Source: Prevotella sp. (GTDB taxonomy: Bacteria; Bacteroidota; Bacteroidia; Bacteroidales; Bacteroidaceae). Taken from it: DNA of 52,938 nucleotides. The stretch's first letter is position 1; every line of letters starts with the position of its first letter. Below the pieces are notes generated by a model. It was not told the DNA's origin. It made no database searches and worked only from the letters and a program-made list of their open reading frames with translations. Positions 33,066 through 41,936 of the stretch are shown one piece after another. The position numbers were made by a program, and so were the translations under genes. Location: assembly GCA_017940545.1 (NCBI GenBank), contig JAGAYI010000004.1, positions 1 to 52,938 on the forward strand, given 5' to 3'.

Positions 33066-35876
33066 ATGAGAAGAATCGTCTTTTTGTGGCTTTGCCTGGT
33101 GGAGAGCCTCTACATGCCGACGGCGAATGCCACCACCTTTCTGAAGATTACCGATACTCCAGCCACCGGATGGTTTCCCCTGGGCAGTGCTGCCATTTAT
33201 ACTGACGAGAGCGACTTCCGCGTGGTGCAGATAGCCGCAGGGATGTTGGCTGACGATGTGGAGCGCGTTACGGGACAGCGGCCTGTGCAGCAGACGGTGA
33301 AGAAACTGCCTAAGGGCATTGCCGTAGTGGCTGGCACACTGGGGAAGAGTCCGTTGACTGACCAGTTGGTAAAAAAGCTGAAGATAGATGTGGGCAACAT
33401 TCGCGGACGGTGGGAGTCGTACATCGTCACCACCGCTCAGCACCCAAAGACACAGACACCGCTGCTCCTGATTATTGGCAGCGACCGGCGCGGCACGGCC
33501 TTCGGACTGATGTCGCTCTCAGAGGCCATCGGCGTGTCGCCGTGGTACTGGTGGGCCGACGTGACACCAGCCCACAAGGATGCGCTTTACGTAGAGCCGG
33601 GCCGTTCCTGTCAGGGAGAGCCGTCGGTGCAGTACCGGGGCATCTTCATCAATGACGAGCGCTTCGGCGGATGGGCGCGGTGGGCCGAGCGTAGGCACGG
33701 CAAGGTTGGCCCCGAAACCTACCGGAAGGTGTTTGAACTGCTGTTGCGCCTGAAGGCCAACTACCTGTGGCCTGCCATGCACCCTGGCACGCAGGCATTT
33801 AATGATGACCCGGAGAATGCCCGTCTGGCTGACGACTATGCCATTGTGATGGGGTCTTCACACTGCGAACAGATGTTGCGTAACAATGAGGGCGAGTGGA
33901 AGGCGAAAGGCATTTATGGCGACTTCAACTATATGACCAACCGCAAGACCATGCAGAACTACTGGGAAGAGCGTGTACGTACCAATGGCAGGTATGAGAA
34001 TACCTACACCCTCGGTCTCAGGGGTATTCATGACTATCCTATGGAGGGAGCCAATTCTACCACTGAGCGTGTGAAACTGATGCAACAAGCCATTGACGAC
34101 CAGCGCGACATGCTGCGCAGGCACATTAAGCAGCCCGTGGAGAATATTCCGCAGGTGCTCTGTACATACGAGGAGGTGCTCGATGCCTACCATAACGGTC
34201 TGAAAGTGCCTGACGACGTGACCCTGCTGTGGAGTGACGACAAGCATGGCTACTGCCGTAACCTGTGTAACCCGGAGGAACAGAAACGAAAGGGTGGGGC
34301 AGGCATCTACTACCACCTCTCTTATCATGGTGACCCGGCCAGCTGGATATGGCTCTCGCCACTTTCGCCAGCCTTCCTCAGCACGGAACTGACCAAGGCC
34401 TATACCTTCGGGGCACGTAAGATATGGGTGTTTAATGTGGGCGACATCAAACCGGCCGAGAAGGAAATATCGTTCGTCATGGAACTGGCGTGGGACGTGA
34501 ACCGGTGGACACCTGCCGAGGCACACAACTACATGCAATATTGGGCTGAAAAGACTTTCAACCGCGAAGTGGCGCAGGAAGTGGCCGACATGCAGGACGC
34601 ATACTACTGCCTGCAGGCTGCCGGCAAGGATGCGCACGTTTGGTTTGTCAACTACAGCGGGGAACAGATAGCCACCCGTCTGGCACATTGGCGGGCCTTG
34701 GCGGCACATGCCGACGACCTGGCTACCCGTATTCCCGAACGGCTGAAGGCAGCCTACTTTGAACTGGTGCATTACCCCATACGTGGGGCAGCCATGATTA
34801 ACGAGTACCAGTTGCTGGCACGCCGCAGCATGGTGCGTGGTGCTGAGGGCGACCGCACGGGTGCCTTGGCCGATGCCGACTGTGTCAAGGAGATGTTTGA
34901 CAAACTGAATGCCTGGACCAACCGCTATAATAACGAACTGGCAGGAGGAAAGTGGGCTGACTTCTTCAGTTGGCAGCCTTACCATTGGTTCCGTTCTGAG
35001 CAGATAGAACAGCCTTATTGTACCCCCGAAATGTTTGAACAGGCCAAGAACGGCCCCCGGCCACGCTTCCTTGACGTGACTGATGCCCTCAGTACCGATG
35101 GTGTCAACATAGCGTGCGACGAGGATGGCGAGGTGCCGCTCTGGATAGAAGCGTTGACACCCATTCGGAACTTCTCCAAGGAACCTGAGGACAACGTGTT
35201 CTGCCGCGTCATGACAACACATTCGGCACCTGGTGTCTCGCCAACGGCTACCCGCAATTTCGTAGCCTCTGCCACACCTATTAATAATGTATGGCATGCA
35301 CCATACGTCGGTCCGATGTGGAGCAAGGTCGGAAAGCTGCACTTGAAGAAGGGCAGCAACCGTCTGACCATTGCCGAACTGAAGCCCGATGCCCGCATTG
35401 ACAAGATTTACATAGGACTCTGTCCGCCCTTCGAAGAGGAGCCACGCCTTCGCATTCCCGCTTCACAGTTCCAGTGTAAGCAGGGCAACGTCGTGCGCGT
35501 CAAGGGACTGGGATATACCGACGGCGTGCTCGTGCAGCCGTTTGACACACCGTCGTACCAGCAGGTGAGCGAAGCCCCATACGTGGAGTATGACGTTGAC
35601 ATGGCACCCGACGGTGGCACCATAGAAATACGTACACTACCCACCTTGCATGTCTATGAGGGCCGCGATGCCCGCTATGCCGTACAGTTGGCCGACGGTG
35701 AGCCTCAGGTGTTCTCCATTCATGCCGATGACTTCACGGCAGAGTGGCGCTGGAACGTGCTGCGTGGCTATGCCTCGCGGACCATTCGTGTGCAGGGTGA
35801 CTGCCTTGGCCGTCAGCGGTTACGCATCTACTTCCTCGACCCCGGCATTGTGCTGCAAGAGGTGCTGGTGCGATAG
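33066..35876 (+). CDS. GH115 alpha-glucuronidase
   Basis: 936 residues, the usual size for GH115. Members remove glucuronic or 4-O-methylglucuronic acid side chains from xylan. Family blocks are SVQYRGIFINDERFGGWARWA, LLRLKANYLWPAMHPGTQAFN, GIYYHLSYHGDPASWIWL and FGARKIWVFNVGDIKPAE, broken here only by my shortening. The signal peptide (FLWLCLVESLYMPTANA) places it in the periplasm. The C-terminal part (about 780-936) is a beta-sandwich-like domain. ATG 33066 is preferred over the adjacent GTG at 33063. It is followed 38 bp later by an MFS gene, in keeping with a hemicellulose-use role. Confidence 0.9.
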   Translation: MRRIVFLWLCLVESLYMPTANATTFLKITDTPATGWFPLGSAAIYTDESDFRVVQIAAGMLADDVERVTGQRPVQQTVKKLPKGIAVVAGTLGKSPLTDQLVKKLKIDVGNIRGRWESYIVTTAQHPKTQTPLLLIIGSDRRGTAFGLMSLSEAIGVSPWYWWADVTPAHKDALYVEPGRSCQGEPSVQYRGIFINDERFGGWARWAERRHGKVGPETYRKVFELLLRLKANYLWPAMHPGTQAFNDDPENARLADDYAIVMGSSHCEQMLRNNEGEWKAKGIYGDFNYMTNRKTMQNYWEERVRTNGRYENTYTLGLRGIHDYPMEGANSTTERVKLMQQAIDDQRDMLRRHIKQPVENIPQVLCTYEEVLDAYHNGLKVPDDVTLLWSDDKHGYCRNLCNPEEQKRKGGAGIYYHLSYHGDPASWIWLSPLSPAFLSTELTKAYTFGARKIWVFNVGDIKPAEKEISFVMELAWDVNRWTPAEAHNYMQYWAEKTFNREVAQEVADMQDAYYCLQAAGKDAHVWFVNYSGEQIATRLAHWRALAAHADDLATRIPERLKAAYFELVHYPIRGAAMINEYQLLARRSMVRGAEGDRTGALADADCVKEMFDKLNAWTNRYNNELAGGKWADFFSWQPYHWFRSEQIEQPYCTPEMFEQAKNGPRPRFLDVTDALSTDGVNIACDEDGEVPLWIEALTPIRNFSKEPEDNVFCRVMTTHSAPGVSPTATRNFVASATPINNVWHAPYVGPMWSKVGKLHLKKGSNRLTIAELKPDARIDKIYIGLCPPFEEEPRLRIPASQFQCKQGNVVRVKGLGYTDGVLVQPFDTPSYQQVSEAPYVEYDVDMAPDGGTIEIRTLPTLHVYEGRDARYAVQLADGEPQVFSIHADDFTAEWRWNVLRGYASRTIRVQGDCLGRQRLRIYFLDPGIVLQEVLVR

Positions 35877-35914
35877 TGGCAACATAAAATACAGTATAAT
35901 ACGTTAAGATTGAC

Positions 35915-37285
35915 GTGGAACCGACAAAGAATAGTGTTTGGAGTATAGTGGCCATTCCCACCTTGCAACATTTTCTGGTGGATGCGCTGTGCGTGTGCTG
36001 CTTGTACATGCTGCTGGCTGCTGACCCGTTCACCAATCTGCTCATCACCTTTATAATGTATAACGTGCTGGCCTTCCTGACGCAACCGTTGACGGGATGG
36101 CTGACCGACCGCATTGCGCACAAACACTGGCTACTCTTAGCCTCGATGCTGCTGCTGACATTAGCCGTCGCCCTGTTTATTTTCCTCTCTCTACAGGGTG
36201 GGGAGACTGGCGGACCGACTGTAGGGGCTGTCTTCGTGGCCTTGCTCTTAGGTATGGGAAATAGTTTTTTCCACGTGTGGGGCGGTCAGCAGGTTGCTGT
36301 TCTTACTCAGAACGATATGCGTGCCATGGGTGTCTATGTTTCTACAGGTGCTTTCGGCTTAGCCGTGGGAGCTGTGTTTGCCTCTTGGTGGCTGTTGTTA
36401 GCATTACTGGTGGGATATTTGGCATGCTTTGCAGTAGTATTGCATCCGTCATCCGTTGGTCGGCATGCGAAGTGGGAAACGCATACCATGGAGCCTGAAA
36501 ACACAAAAGGGAAAGGCCTGCAGTCACATTCCCCATACCGTTGGTTCTTCCTCCTCCTCATTCTTGCTTTCGTTGCTTTCCGCAGCAAGGCCGGCATTAC
36601 TTTTTCGGCAGGTTTGGAACAGACGCAGCAAATGGTGCTGATGTTGGGATTCGTGGCCATGGCGGGTAAGGCATTTGGCGGTTTCCTTTGCCGCTGGACA
36701 GGATTGTGGCGCGGCGTGGCTGCCATGCTCATCGTCACGGCTACAGCATATATCCTTCCACTTTTCTCCTCCCTCGACCTTTCCCCCTTCTTGGGACTTT
36801 TCGCCATCAACTGTACCATGCCCGTCACGCTATATCTGGCTAACAAGTTGTTGCCCGGACATGAAGGACTCTCCTTCGGTCTTTTGGCAGCAGCCCTTAT
36901 GCCTGCCTATTTGTTGAAAATCCTACCTCATCAGGTTGTTGCAGAGGTGTCAGTATCCTTCCTGCTTCCACTTGTTGCCACCATCGTCATAGAATGGCTT
37001 GTGCTTTGGGCTTTGTACGAACGAAGGCGCTCGGTCATACTCTCGTCGGTTGCCATCAATGTGCTGACCAATGTGCCGCTCAATCTGCTCATTCAGGCCA
37101 GCTGGCTCGACGGTCTCACCCAGCTCGTTGTGGCCGAAGGTGTCATTGTGCTGGTAGAGGCTCTGTGGTATTTCTGCTTTGTGCGTAACAAGCGGCAGTC
37201 ATTCGCCTATAGTGCATTGTGCAACGCCATCAGTTTCCTTGTAGGACTACTGTTTCAGTTTCTATATGTGTATTTCTATTACTAA
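35915..37285 (+). CDS. MFS-like transporter with an extra C-terminal membrane domain
   Basis: 456 residues, nearly all hydrophobic with about 14-15 membrane helices. The N-terminal part resembles MFS proteins (PLTGWLTDRIAHKHWLLLAS is the loop 2-3 motif; GNSFFHVWGGQQVAVL fits a later helix). The last roughly 120 residues, after YERRRSVIL, add four helices that seem to be a separate domain. The GTG start at 35915 is used for lack of a nearby ATG. It lies just behind the GH115 gene and overlaps nothing. Sugar or acid export/import is possible; the substrate cannot be told. Confidence 0.75.
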   Translation: MEPTKNSVWSIVAIPTLQHFLVDALCVCCLYMLLAADPFTNLLITFIMYNVLAFLTQPLTGWLTDRIAHKHWLLLASMLLLTLAVALFIFLSLQGGETGGPTVGAVFVALLLGMGNSFFHVWGGQQVAVLTQNDMRAMGVYVSTGAFGLAVGAVFASWWLLLALLVGYLACFAVVLHPSSVGRHAKWETHTMEPENTKGKGLQSHSPYRWFFLLLILAFVAFRSKAGITFSAGLEQTQQMVLMLGFVAMAGKAFGGFLCRWTGLWRGVAAMLIVTATAYILPLFSSLDLSPFLGLFAINCTMPVTLYLANKLLPGHEGLSFGLLAAALMPAYLLKILPHQVVAEVSVSFLLPLVATIVIEWLVLWALYERRRSVILSSVAINVLTNVPLNLLIQASWLDGLTQLVVAEGVIVLVEALWYFCFVRNKRQSFAYSALCNAISFLVGLLFQFLYVYFYY

Positions 37286-37304
37286 CCCTTTAAATATTAC
37301 TAAG

Positions 37305-37598
37305 ATGCAGTTATTCAATTTATTGTTAGACGTTGCCCCTTATCCCCGAGAGCGGTTCATTCGTTACGATACGGTCAGGGGACAGGTGCCTGGTATGGTG
37401 AAACCAGAATCGACCGACACCATTCGTAATGCAGCTGACACGGCTTCTGCCAGTCAGGACTTGTTGGTTGGTGCATCAGGAAACGGTGACGACATGACCA
37501 TGCTTTTTGTAGCTGTTGGCGTGGTGTTCATGGCCTTGGCTCTTTGCCTTTATTTCGTTTATTCCTATCGTCGCTCGTATCAGTTGAGACTCAAGTAG
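37305..37598 (+). CDS. Small single-pass membrane protein
   Basis: 97 residues from ATG 37305. The N-terminal two thirds are soluble and proline-poor after PGMVKPEST. A single helix (MLFVAVGVVFMALALCLYFV, about residues 66-85) is followed by the basic tail YSYRRSYQLRLK, which suggests the tail is cytoplasmic. It starts 19 bp after the MFS gene and is likely co-transcribed with it, so it may be a partner subunit. Not recognised. Confidence 0.6.
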   Translation: MQLFNLLLDVAPYPRERFIRYDTVRGQVPGMVKPESTDTIRNAADTASASQDLLVGASGNGDDMTMLFVAVGVVFMALALCLYFVYSYRRSYQLRLK

Positions 37599-37616
37599 CA
37601 TAGGCTGGCAGGCTTA

Positions 37617-37664
37617 AAACGAGAAAGCGGACTGCAATCAACGTGCAGCCCGCTTTCTCGTTTT
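37617..37664. terminator. Bidirectional intrinsic terminator
   Basis: AAAACGAGAAAGCGG and CCGCTTTCTCGTTTT form a perfect 15-bp stem, continued inside by CTGCA/TGCAG. With A runs on one side and T runs on the other it can stop transcription from both sides. Confidence 0.9.
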
Positions 37665-37681
37665 GGTTCTTGATGAAAAAA

Positions 37682-40177
37682 TTACATGGTAACTTCCACA
37701 ACATGCTTGCCGGCAGCGTAGGGGACAATGGTGCCGTCGATAGGCTTGCCATCGAGGGTGATGCTCTTTACGCCTTTCTGACTGCCATTTGGATGAATCG
37801 TAATTTCGTAATCTGCCTCACGGAACTTACGGCTAACGGTGTAGTCGCCGGCTGTCTCGGGCAGGCAGGGGTCGATGCGGATGCCGTCGTAGTCGGGCTT
37901 GATGCCGAGGATGAACTCCGAGACGGTGTACCACATCCATGCAGCGGTGCCCGTCAGCCATGAGTTCTTGCCCTCACCGGGCTTGTAGGCATCCTTTCCG
38001 GCTACCATCTGGCAGTTGACGTAGGGCTCCACCTTATGCAAAGTCTGATACTTCTCTTCAACGTACGAGGGGAGTATCTTGGCGTAGTGGCTCCAGGCAT
38101 CATTGCCGCGTCCGGCGAGACACTCACCGATGATGACCCAGGGATTGTTGTGGCAGAAGATTCCGGCATTCTCCTTGTAGCCCTCAGGGTAACTGGATAT
38201 TTCGCCATACTCGTAGATGTACTTGGTGAAGGCGGGATTGTTGAGCACCATGCCATGTTCACATTCCAAGTATTTCTTACAGGAGTCGAGCGCCTTGCCG
38301 ACCATGCCTTCCTCAGCACCAATCTCGGCCATCGTACACCAGCCCTGGCTCTCGATGAAAATCTTAGCCTCGTCGCACTCGTTGGAACCGATTTTGCGGC
38401 CGAAGTAGTCGTACGCACGCAGGTACCACTCGCCGTCCCAGCCATCCTTCTTCACAGCGGCTATCATGGCATCGACAGCCTGCTGCATGCGGTCGGCTTC
38501 AGCCGAAAAATTGAAAGATTGAAGAGTTGAAGAATTGAAGTTTTCAATTTTTCCATTTTTCAATTCTTCAATTTTATTACAGAGGGCAACATAGTCCTTG
38601 CCTGTGACGACGAAGAGTCCGGCAATCATCAGCGACTCGGCCTTGCTTCCCTCGCTCTTGTTCTCGGTGGTCTGGAACGACTCGTTGGGGTCCCACGAGA
38701 AGCAGTTGAGGTTGAGGCAGTCGTTCCAGTCGGCACGGCCGATGAGCGGCAGCAGGTGAGGACCGAGGTTGGACGTGACATGATCCATGGACACCTTCAG
38801 GTGCTCGAAGAGTGTCACCTCCGAGCCCGGCTGATTGTCGAAGGGCACCATCTCGTCGAGGATGGAGAAGTCACCCGTCTCCTTGATGTAAGCCACGGTG
38901 CCGAAGATGAGCCAGCAGGGATCGTCGTTGAAACCACCACCGATGTCGTTGTTGCCGCGCTTGGTGAGGGGCTGGTACTGGTGGTAGCAGCCACCGTCGG
39001 GGAACTGTGTGGAGGCGATGTCGATGATGCGCTGTCGGGCACGTGACGGTATCTGGTGAACGAAGCCTACGAGGTCCTGGTTGCTGTCGCGGAAGCCCAT
39101 GCCACGGCCGATGCCGCTTTCGAAGAAGCTGGCACTACGTGAGAAGTTGAACGTCACCATGCACTGGTACTGGTTCCAGATGTTCACCATGCGGTCGAGT
39201 TTCTCATTGCCGGTGCGTACATTATAGATATTAAGCAGACGGTCCCAGTAGTCCTTCAGCTGAGCAAAGGCAGCGTCAACCTTAGCCGTCGTGTTGAGCT
39301 TGTCGATGATGGCGTAGGCACGCTCCTTGTTAATCACCTTCGGTGCCACGAACTTCTCCTCCTGCGGGTTCTCCACGTAGCCAAGCAGGAAGATGTAGTC
39401 CTTCGACTCGCCAGGCTGCAGAGTTACCTCAATGTAGTGCGATGCTATGGGACTCCAGCCGTGAGCATGGCTGTTGCGGGGCTTACCCTCCATGACGGCA
39501 TCTGGTTCGTTGAAGCCGTTGTAGAGGCCCACGAAGGTCTCGCGGTCAGTGTCGAAGCCCTGTATCTCGGTGTTGACATGGTAGAATGCATAGTGGTTGC
39601 GGCGCTCGCGGTACTCGGTCTTGTGGTAGATGGTAGAGCCCTCAATCTCTACCTCGCCGGTAGAGAAATTACGCTGGAAATTCTCCATGTCGGTGGCAGC
39701 ATTCCACAGACACCACTCCTCGAAGGAGAAGAGCTTGAGCGTCTTCACCTCGTTCGTAGTGTTGGTGAGCGTCAGCTTCTGCACCTCGGCCCAGGTCTTC
39801 AGGGGCACGAAGAAGAGTACGCTGGCCTCTACGCCGTTCTTGCGGCCGGTAATGCGGGTGTAGCCCATGCCGTGACGGCACTCGTAGAAGTCGAGCGGTG
39901 TCTTCATGGGTTTCCAGCCCGGCGACCACACCGTTTCGCCATCCTTGATGTAGAAGTAGCGTCCGCCATTGTCCATGGGCACGTTGTTGTAGCGGTAGCG
40001 GGTGATGCGGCGGAACTTGGCGTCCTTGTAGAAGGAGTAGCCGCCGGCGGTGTTAGAGATGAGTGAGAAGAAATCCTCGTTGCCCAGGTAGTTGATCCAG
40101 GGCCATGGTGTGCGCGGGTCGGTGATGACGTACTCGCGCTGTTGGTCGTCGAAGTGACCGTAACGTTTGTTTTCCAT
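37682..40177 (-). CDS. GH94 cellobiose phosphorylase-like enzyme
   Basis: 831 residues. GH94 enzymes split cellobiose or related beta-glucosides with phosphate. Family blocks are [55 protein letters not shown] and [12 protein letters not shown], in which the catalytic aspartate lies. [12 protein letters not shown] and [11 protein letters not shown] follow. It has no signal peptide and should be cytoplasmic. Between the CNKIEELK and AEADRM parts there is a stretch of about 20 residues rich in Asn, Phe and Ser ([15 protein letters not shown]) made by a palindromic DNA repeat. It lies in one direction with the esterase gene. Confidence 0.9.
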   Translation of the reverse strand: MENKRYGHFDDQQREYVITDPRTPWPWINYLGNEDFFSLISNTAGGYSFYKDAKFRRITRYRYNNVPMDNGGRYFYIKDGETVWSPGWKPMKTPLDFYECRHGMGYTRITGRKNGVEASVLFFVPLKTWAEVQKLTLTNTTNEVKTLKLFSFEEWCLWNAATDMENFQRNFSTGEVEIEGSTIYHKTEYRERRNHYAFYHVNTEIQGFDTDRETFVGLYNGFNEPDAVMEGKPRNSHAHGWSPIASHYIEVTLQPGESKDYIFLLGYVENPQEEKFVAPKVINKERAYAIIDKLNTTAKVDAAFAQLKDYWDRLLNIYNVRTGNEKLDRMVNIWNQYQCMVTFNFSRSASFFESGIGRGMGFRDSNQDLVGFVHQIPSRARQRIIDIASTQFPDGGCYHQYQPLTKRGNNDIGGGFNDDPCWLIFGTVAYIKETGDFSILDEMVPFDNQPGSEVTLFEHLKVSMDHVTSNLGPHLLPLIGRADWNDCLNLNCFSWDPNESFQTTENKSEGSKAESLMIAGLFVVTGKDYVALCNKIEELKNGKIENFNSSTLQSFNFSAEADRMQQAVDAMIAAVKKDGWDGEWYLRAYDYFGRKIGSNECDEAKIFIESQGWCTMAEIGAEEGMVGKALDSCKKYLECEHGMVLNNPAFTKYIYEYGEISSYPEGYKENAGIFCHNNPWVIIGECLAGRGNDAWSHYAKILPSYVEEKYQTLHKVEPYVNCQMVAGKDAYKPGEGKNSWLTGTAAWMWYTVSEFILGIKPDYDGIRIDPCLPETAGDYTVSRKFREADYEITIHPNGSQKGVKSITLDGKPIDGTIVPYAAGKHVVEVTM
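38505..38573. repeat. AT-rich palindromic repeat inserted in frame in the GH94 gene
   Basis: The left half has TTGAA-based units (AAAAATTGAAA at 38506, TTGAAGAATTGAA at 38527-38539). The right half has their complements (TTTCAATTTTT at 38542-38552, TTCAATTCTTCAA at 38559-38571). The G+C content drops sharply against the rest of the gene, and the frame stays open. Confidence 0.8.
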
Positions 40178-40222
40178 TTTTTTTTGTTATAGTTATGATA
40201 GTTGTTATAGTGTCTATAGATA

Positions 40223-41380
40223 TTATAGATGTTCCTTCAGGAACAGGAGGGCGCGTTGCTGTGCCTTTTTGGGACACTCGTGGCCCATGTCCCACAGCTC
40301 GGTTTGCAGTTGCTGGTCGGCCCCCTGACTCTGCCACACGTCGTGCAGGATGCGGAAAGCCTTTTCCACACCGGGTACATGGAACAGCTTGTCCTGGCTG
40401 CCGTTGATAAAGAGCATGGCGTTGGGACAGGCCAGCGAGGCGATGTGCGGGTAGTCCAGCCAGCGGCGCAGGCCGGGCAGACAGTTGGCAAAGCCGCCGT
40501 TCTCCGTGCGCTGGTAGCGGAAGGAGAGCTGGTCGTCGGTAGTGGTCATCCAGCAGATGGCCACGGTGGCCTTGATGTGGGGGCTCAGGGCGGCCAGCAT
40601 CCAGGCGCGGTAGGCCCCCATGGAGAAGCCCATGCAGCCTATGCGCTCCTTATCGACGCAGGGCAGCGAGGCCAACCAGTCGGTGGCGTTCAGGTCGTCG
40701 TAGGTCATGTAGGCCGAGAGGTCAATGCCGTACATCATCATGTTGCCGGCTATCATGTCGTACTTCTCGCGTCGCGGTCCCTCCTCTTGTCCGCGTTCTC
40801 CCCACAGGGGTGCGTCGGTAGAGAGCACCACGTAGCCGTGCTGTGCCAGGTAGTCGCCCACGAACTGTCCGTCGTAGAGCTTGCGTACCCATGCGTCAGC
40901 GTCAGCCCTCACCGTGTCTTCCTCGCAAGCCAGTGGACGTATCATTTTCTCCTTGCCGATGAAGAGGTGTCCCCCGTGGTCGTGCAACAGGTTGACGGCA
41001 GGAAACGGCCCCTCTCCGTCGGGCACAAGCAGGTAGGCCGGTACGGTGTAGTATCGGGATAGTGGCAGATAGATTTTATAGACGGTATAGGAGGAACGGT
41101 GCTCCATGCAGGAGTCCGTAGGTAAGCCTCCCCATCGGGTGGATTTAGGTGGGGCTGGGGGTGTCAGCATACACTCCAGCACCTTGCTTCTGGCAGCAGT
41201 TTTCCACTCGCGGAAGTCGGTGATGTCGCTGTTGCCCCAGGCCAAAGGGTAGGTGAGGTCCTTCAGCAGCGAGTCGGCATAGACCGGCAGGTTGCGGCGG
41301 AACTCATACTTCTGCCGGCGCTGGGCGTGCAGCGCCGTGAGACAGAGAACGGCCAAGAGGCAGCAGAGCAGTCGTTTCAT
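40223..41380 (-). CDS. Secreted alpha/beta hydrolase (acetyl xylan esterase-like, abhydrolase_7 type)
   Basis: 385 residues with signal peptide ending ALHAQ. The nucleophile elbow is GFSMG, in RIGCMGFSMGAYRAWMLAA; the likely acid is in GSQDKLF and the histidine in MGHECP. VNLLHDHGGH supplies the oxyanion region. The layout is that of Axe7-like esterases from Prevotella, which remove acetyl groups from xylan or oligosaccharides. Between VLECMLTPP and DSCMEH there is an extra proline-rich segment encoded by a GC-rich palindrome. It lies just upstream of GH94 on the same strand, so the two probably form an operon. Confidence 0.85.
   Translation of the reverse strand: MKRLLCCLLAVLCLTALHAQRRQKYEFRRNLPVYADSLLKDLTYPLAWGNSDITDFREWKTAARSKVLECMLTPPAPPKSTRWGGLPTDSCMEHRSSYTVYKIYLPLSRYYTVPAYLLVPDGEGPFPAVNLLHDHGGHLFIGKEKMIRPLACEEDTVRADADAWVRKLYDGQFVGDYLAQHGYVVLSTDAPLWGERGQEEGPRREKYDMIAGNMMMYGIDLSAYMTYDDLNATDWLASLPCVDKERIGCMGFSMGAYRAWMLAALSPHIKATVAICWMTTTDDQLSFRYQRTENGGFANCLPGLRRWLDYPHIASLACPNAMLFINGSQDKLFHVPGVEKAFRILHDVWQSQGADQQLQTELWDMGHECPKKAQQRALLFLKEHL
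41118..41160. repeat. GC-rich palindromic insertion inside the esterase gene
   Basis: On the minus strand it reads CCCAGCCCCACCTAAATCC, then ACCCGATGGGGAGGCTTACC. The CCCCA/TGGGG arms are complementary. It is translated in frame as APPKSTRWGGLPT. Confidence 0.5.
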
Positions 41381-41391
41381 GGTGTTGGCGC

Positions 41392-41829
41392 TCAGTTGGT
41401 ATAGATGGACTTCAGCTGTTTGAGGCCGTCAATCTTGTAGGTGTCGCCACTTTTGACGACCGTCAGTTGCACCTCATACTCGTAGCCTTCGTACTTGAAG
41501 TTGACGTTGATGTGGTTCTCGTCGGCAATGCTGAAGGTCGTTGAGGTCAGCCCCATCGTGTCGCCGCCGCCCTCGTAGTAGAACATCCAGCCGGCAAAAC
41601 ACTCGCCGTCGCAGTCATAGTCGAAATTGTCCTTGAGCTGCTGCTGCGCATTCTTGGTGGTGTGGCGCTTGATGAAGGCATAGTCTGATATGCCCTCCTC
41701 CTGCTCTTCCCATTCGCCATAGAACTTCTCCACGAAGGCCATTTTGGCCCTTGCTTCGTCAAGGTTCACGTCTTGTGCAGCCGCCGTCAGTGGCAGCATG
41801 AGCATTAATAGTGCGAATAACTTCTTCAT
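41392..41829 (-). CDS. Small secreted protein of unknown function
   Basis: 145 residues with signal peptide ending LTAAAQ. The mature part begins with a helix (DEARAKMAFVEKFYGEWEEQ) and continues with strands (INVNFKYEGYEYEVQLTVVKSGDTYKI cut short here). The layout resembles DUF3828-type or NTF2-like small periplasmic domains, where such helix-plus-sheet proteins end with a line like KIDGLKQL. It has its own promoter at 41860-41867 and is 11 bp from the esterase start, so the two are probably co-transcribed. Confidence 0.75.
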   Translation of the reverse strand: MKKLFALLMLMLPLTAAAQDVNLDEARAKMAFVEKFYGEWEEQEEGISDYAFIKRHTTKNAQQQLKDNFDYDCDGECFAGWMFYYEGGGDTMGLTSTTFSIADENHINVNFKYEGYEYEVQLTVVKSGDTYKIDGLKQLKSIYTN

Positions 41830-41859
41830 CCATTCTTCAGTTTTTAGTCGTTATTGATG

Positions 41860-41867
41860 CAAAGATA
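41860..41867 (-). promoter_or_regulatory. -7 box upstream of the small secreted protein gene
   Basis: On the minus strand TATCTTTG followed by CATC, 31 bp before the ATG at 41829. It may drive the secreted protein, the esterase and GH94 together. Confidence 0.65.
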
Positions 41868-41936
41868 CGACGAAGCAAGGATAAAACAAAGGAAAGCACC
41901 GAAATTTAATGCTTTTTTCACACTACGGCCGTCCCT

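Noticed and set aside
33858-35342. 494-codon open frame antisense to the GH115 gene
   Set aside because: Same reason: it is an artefact of codon bias in a clear GH115 coding region.
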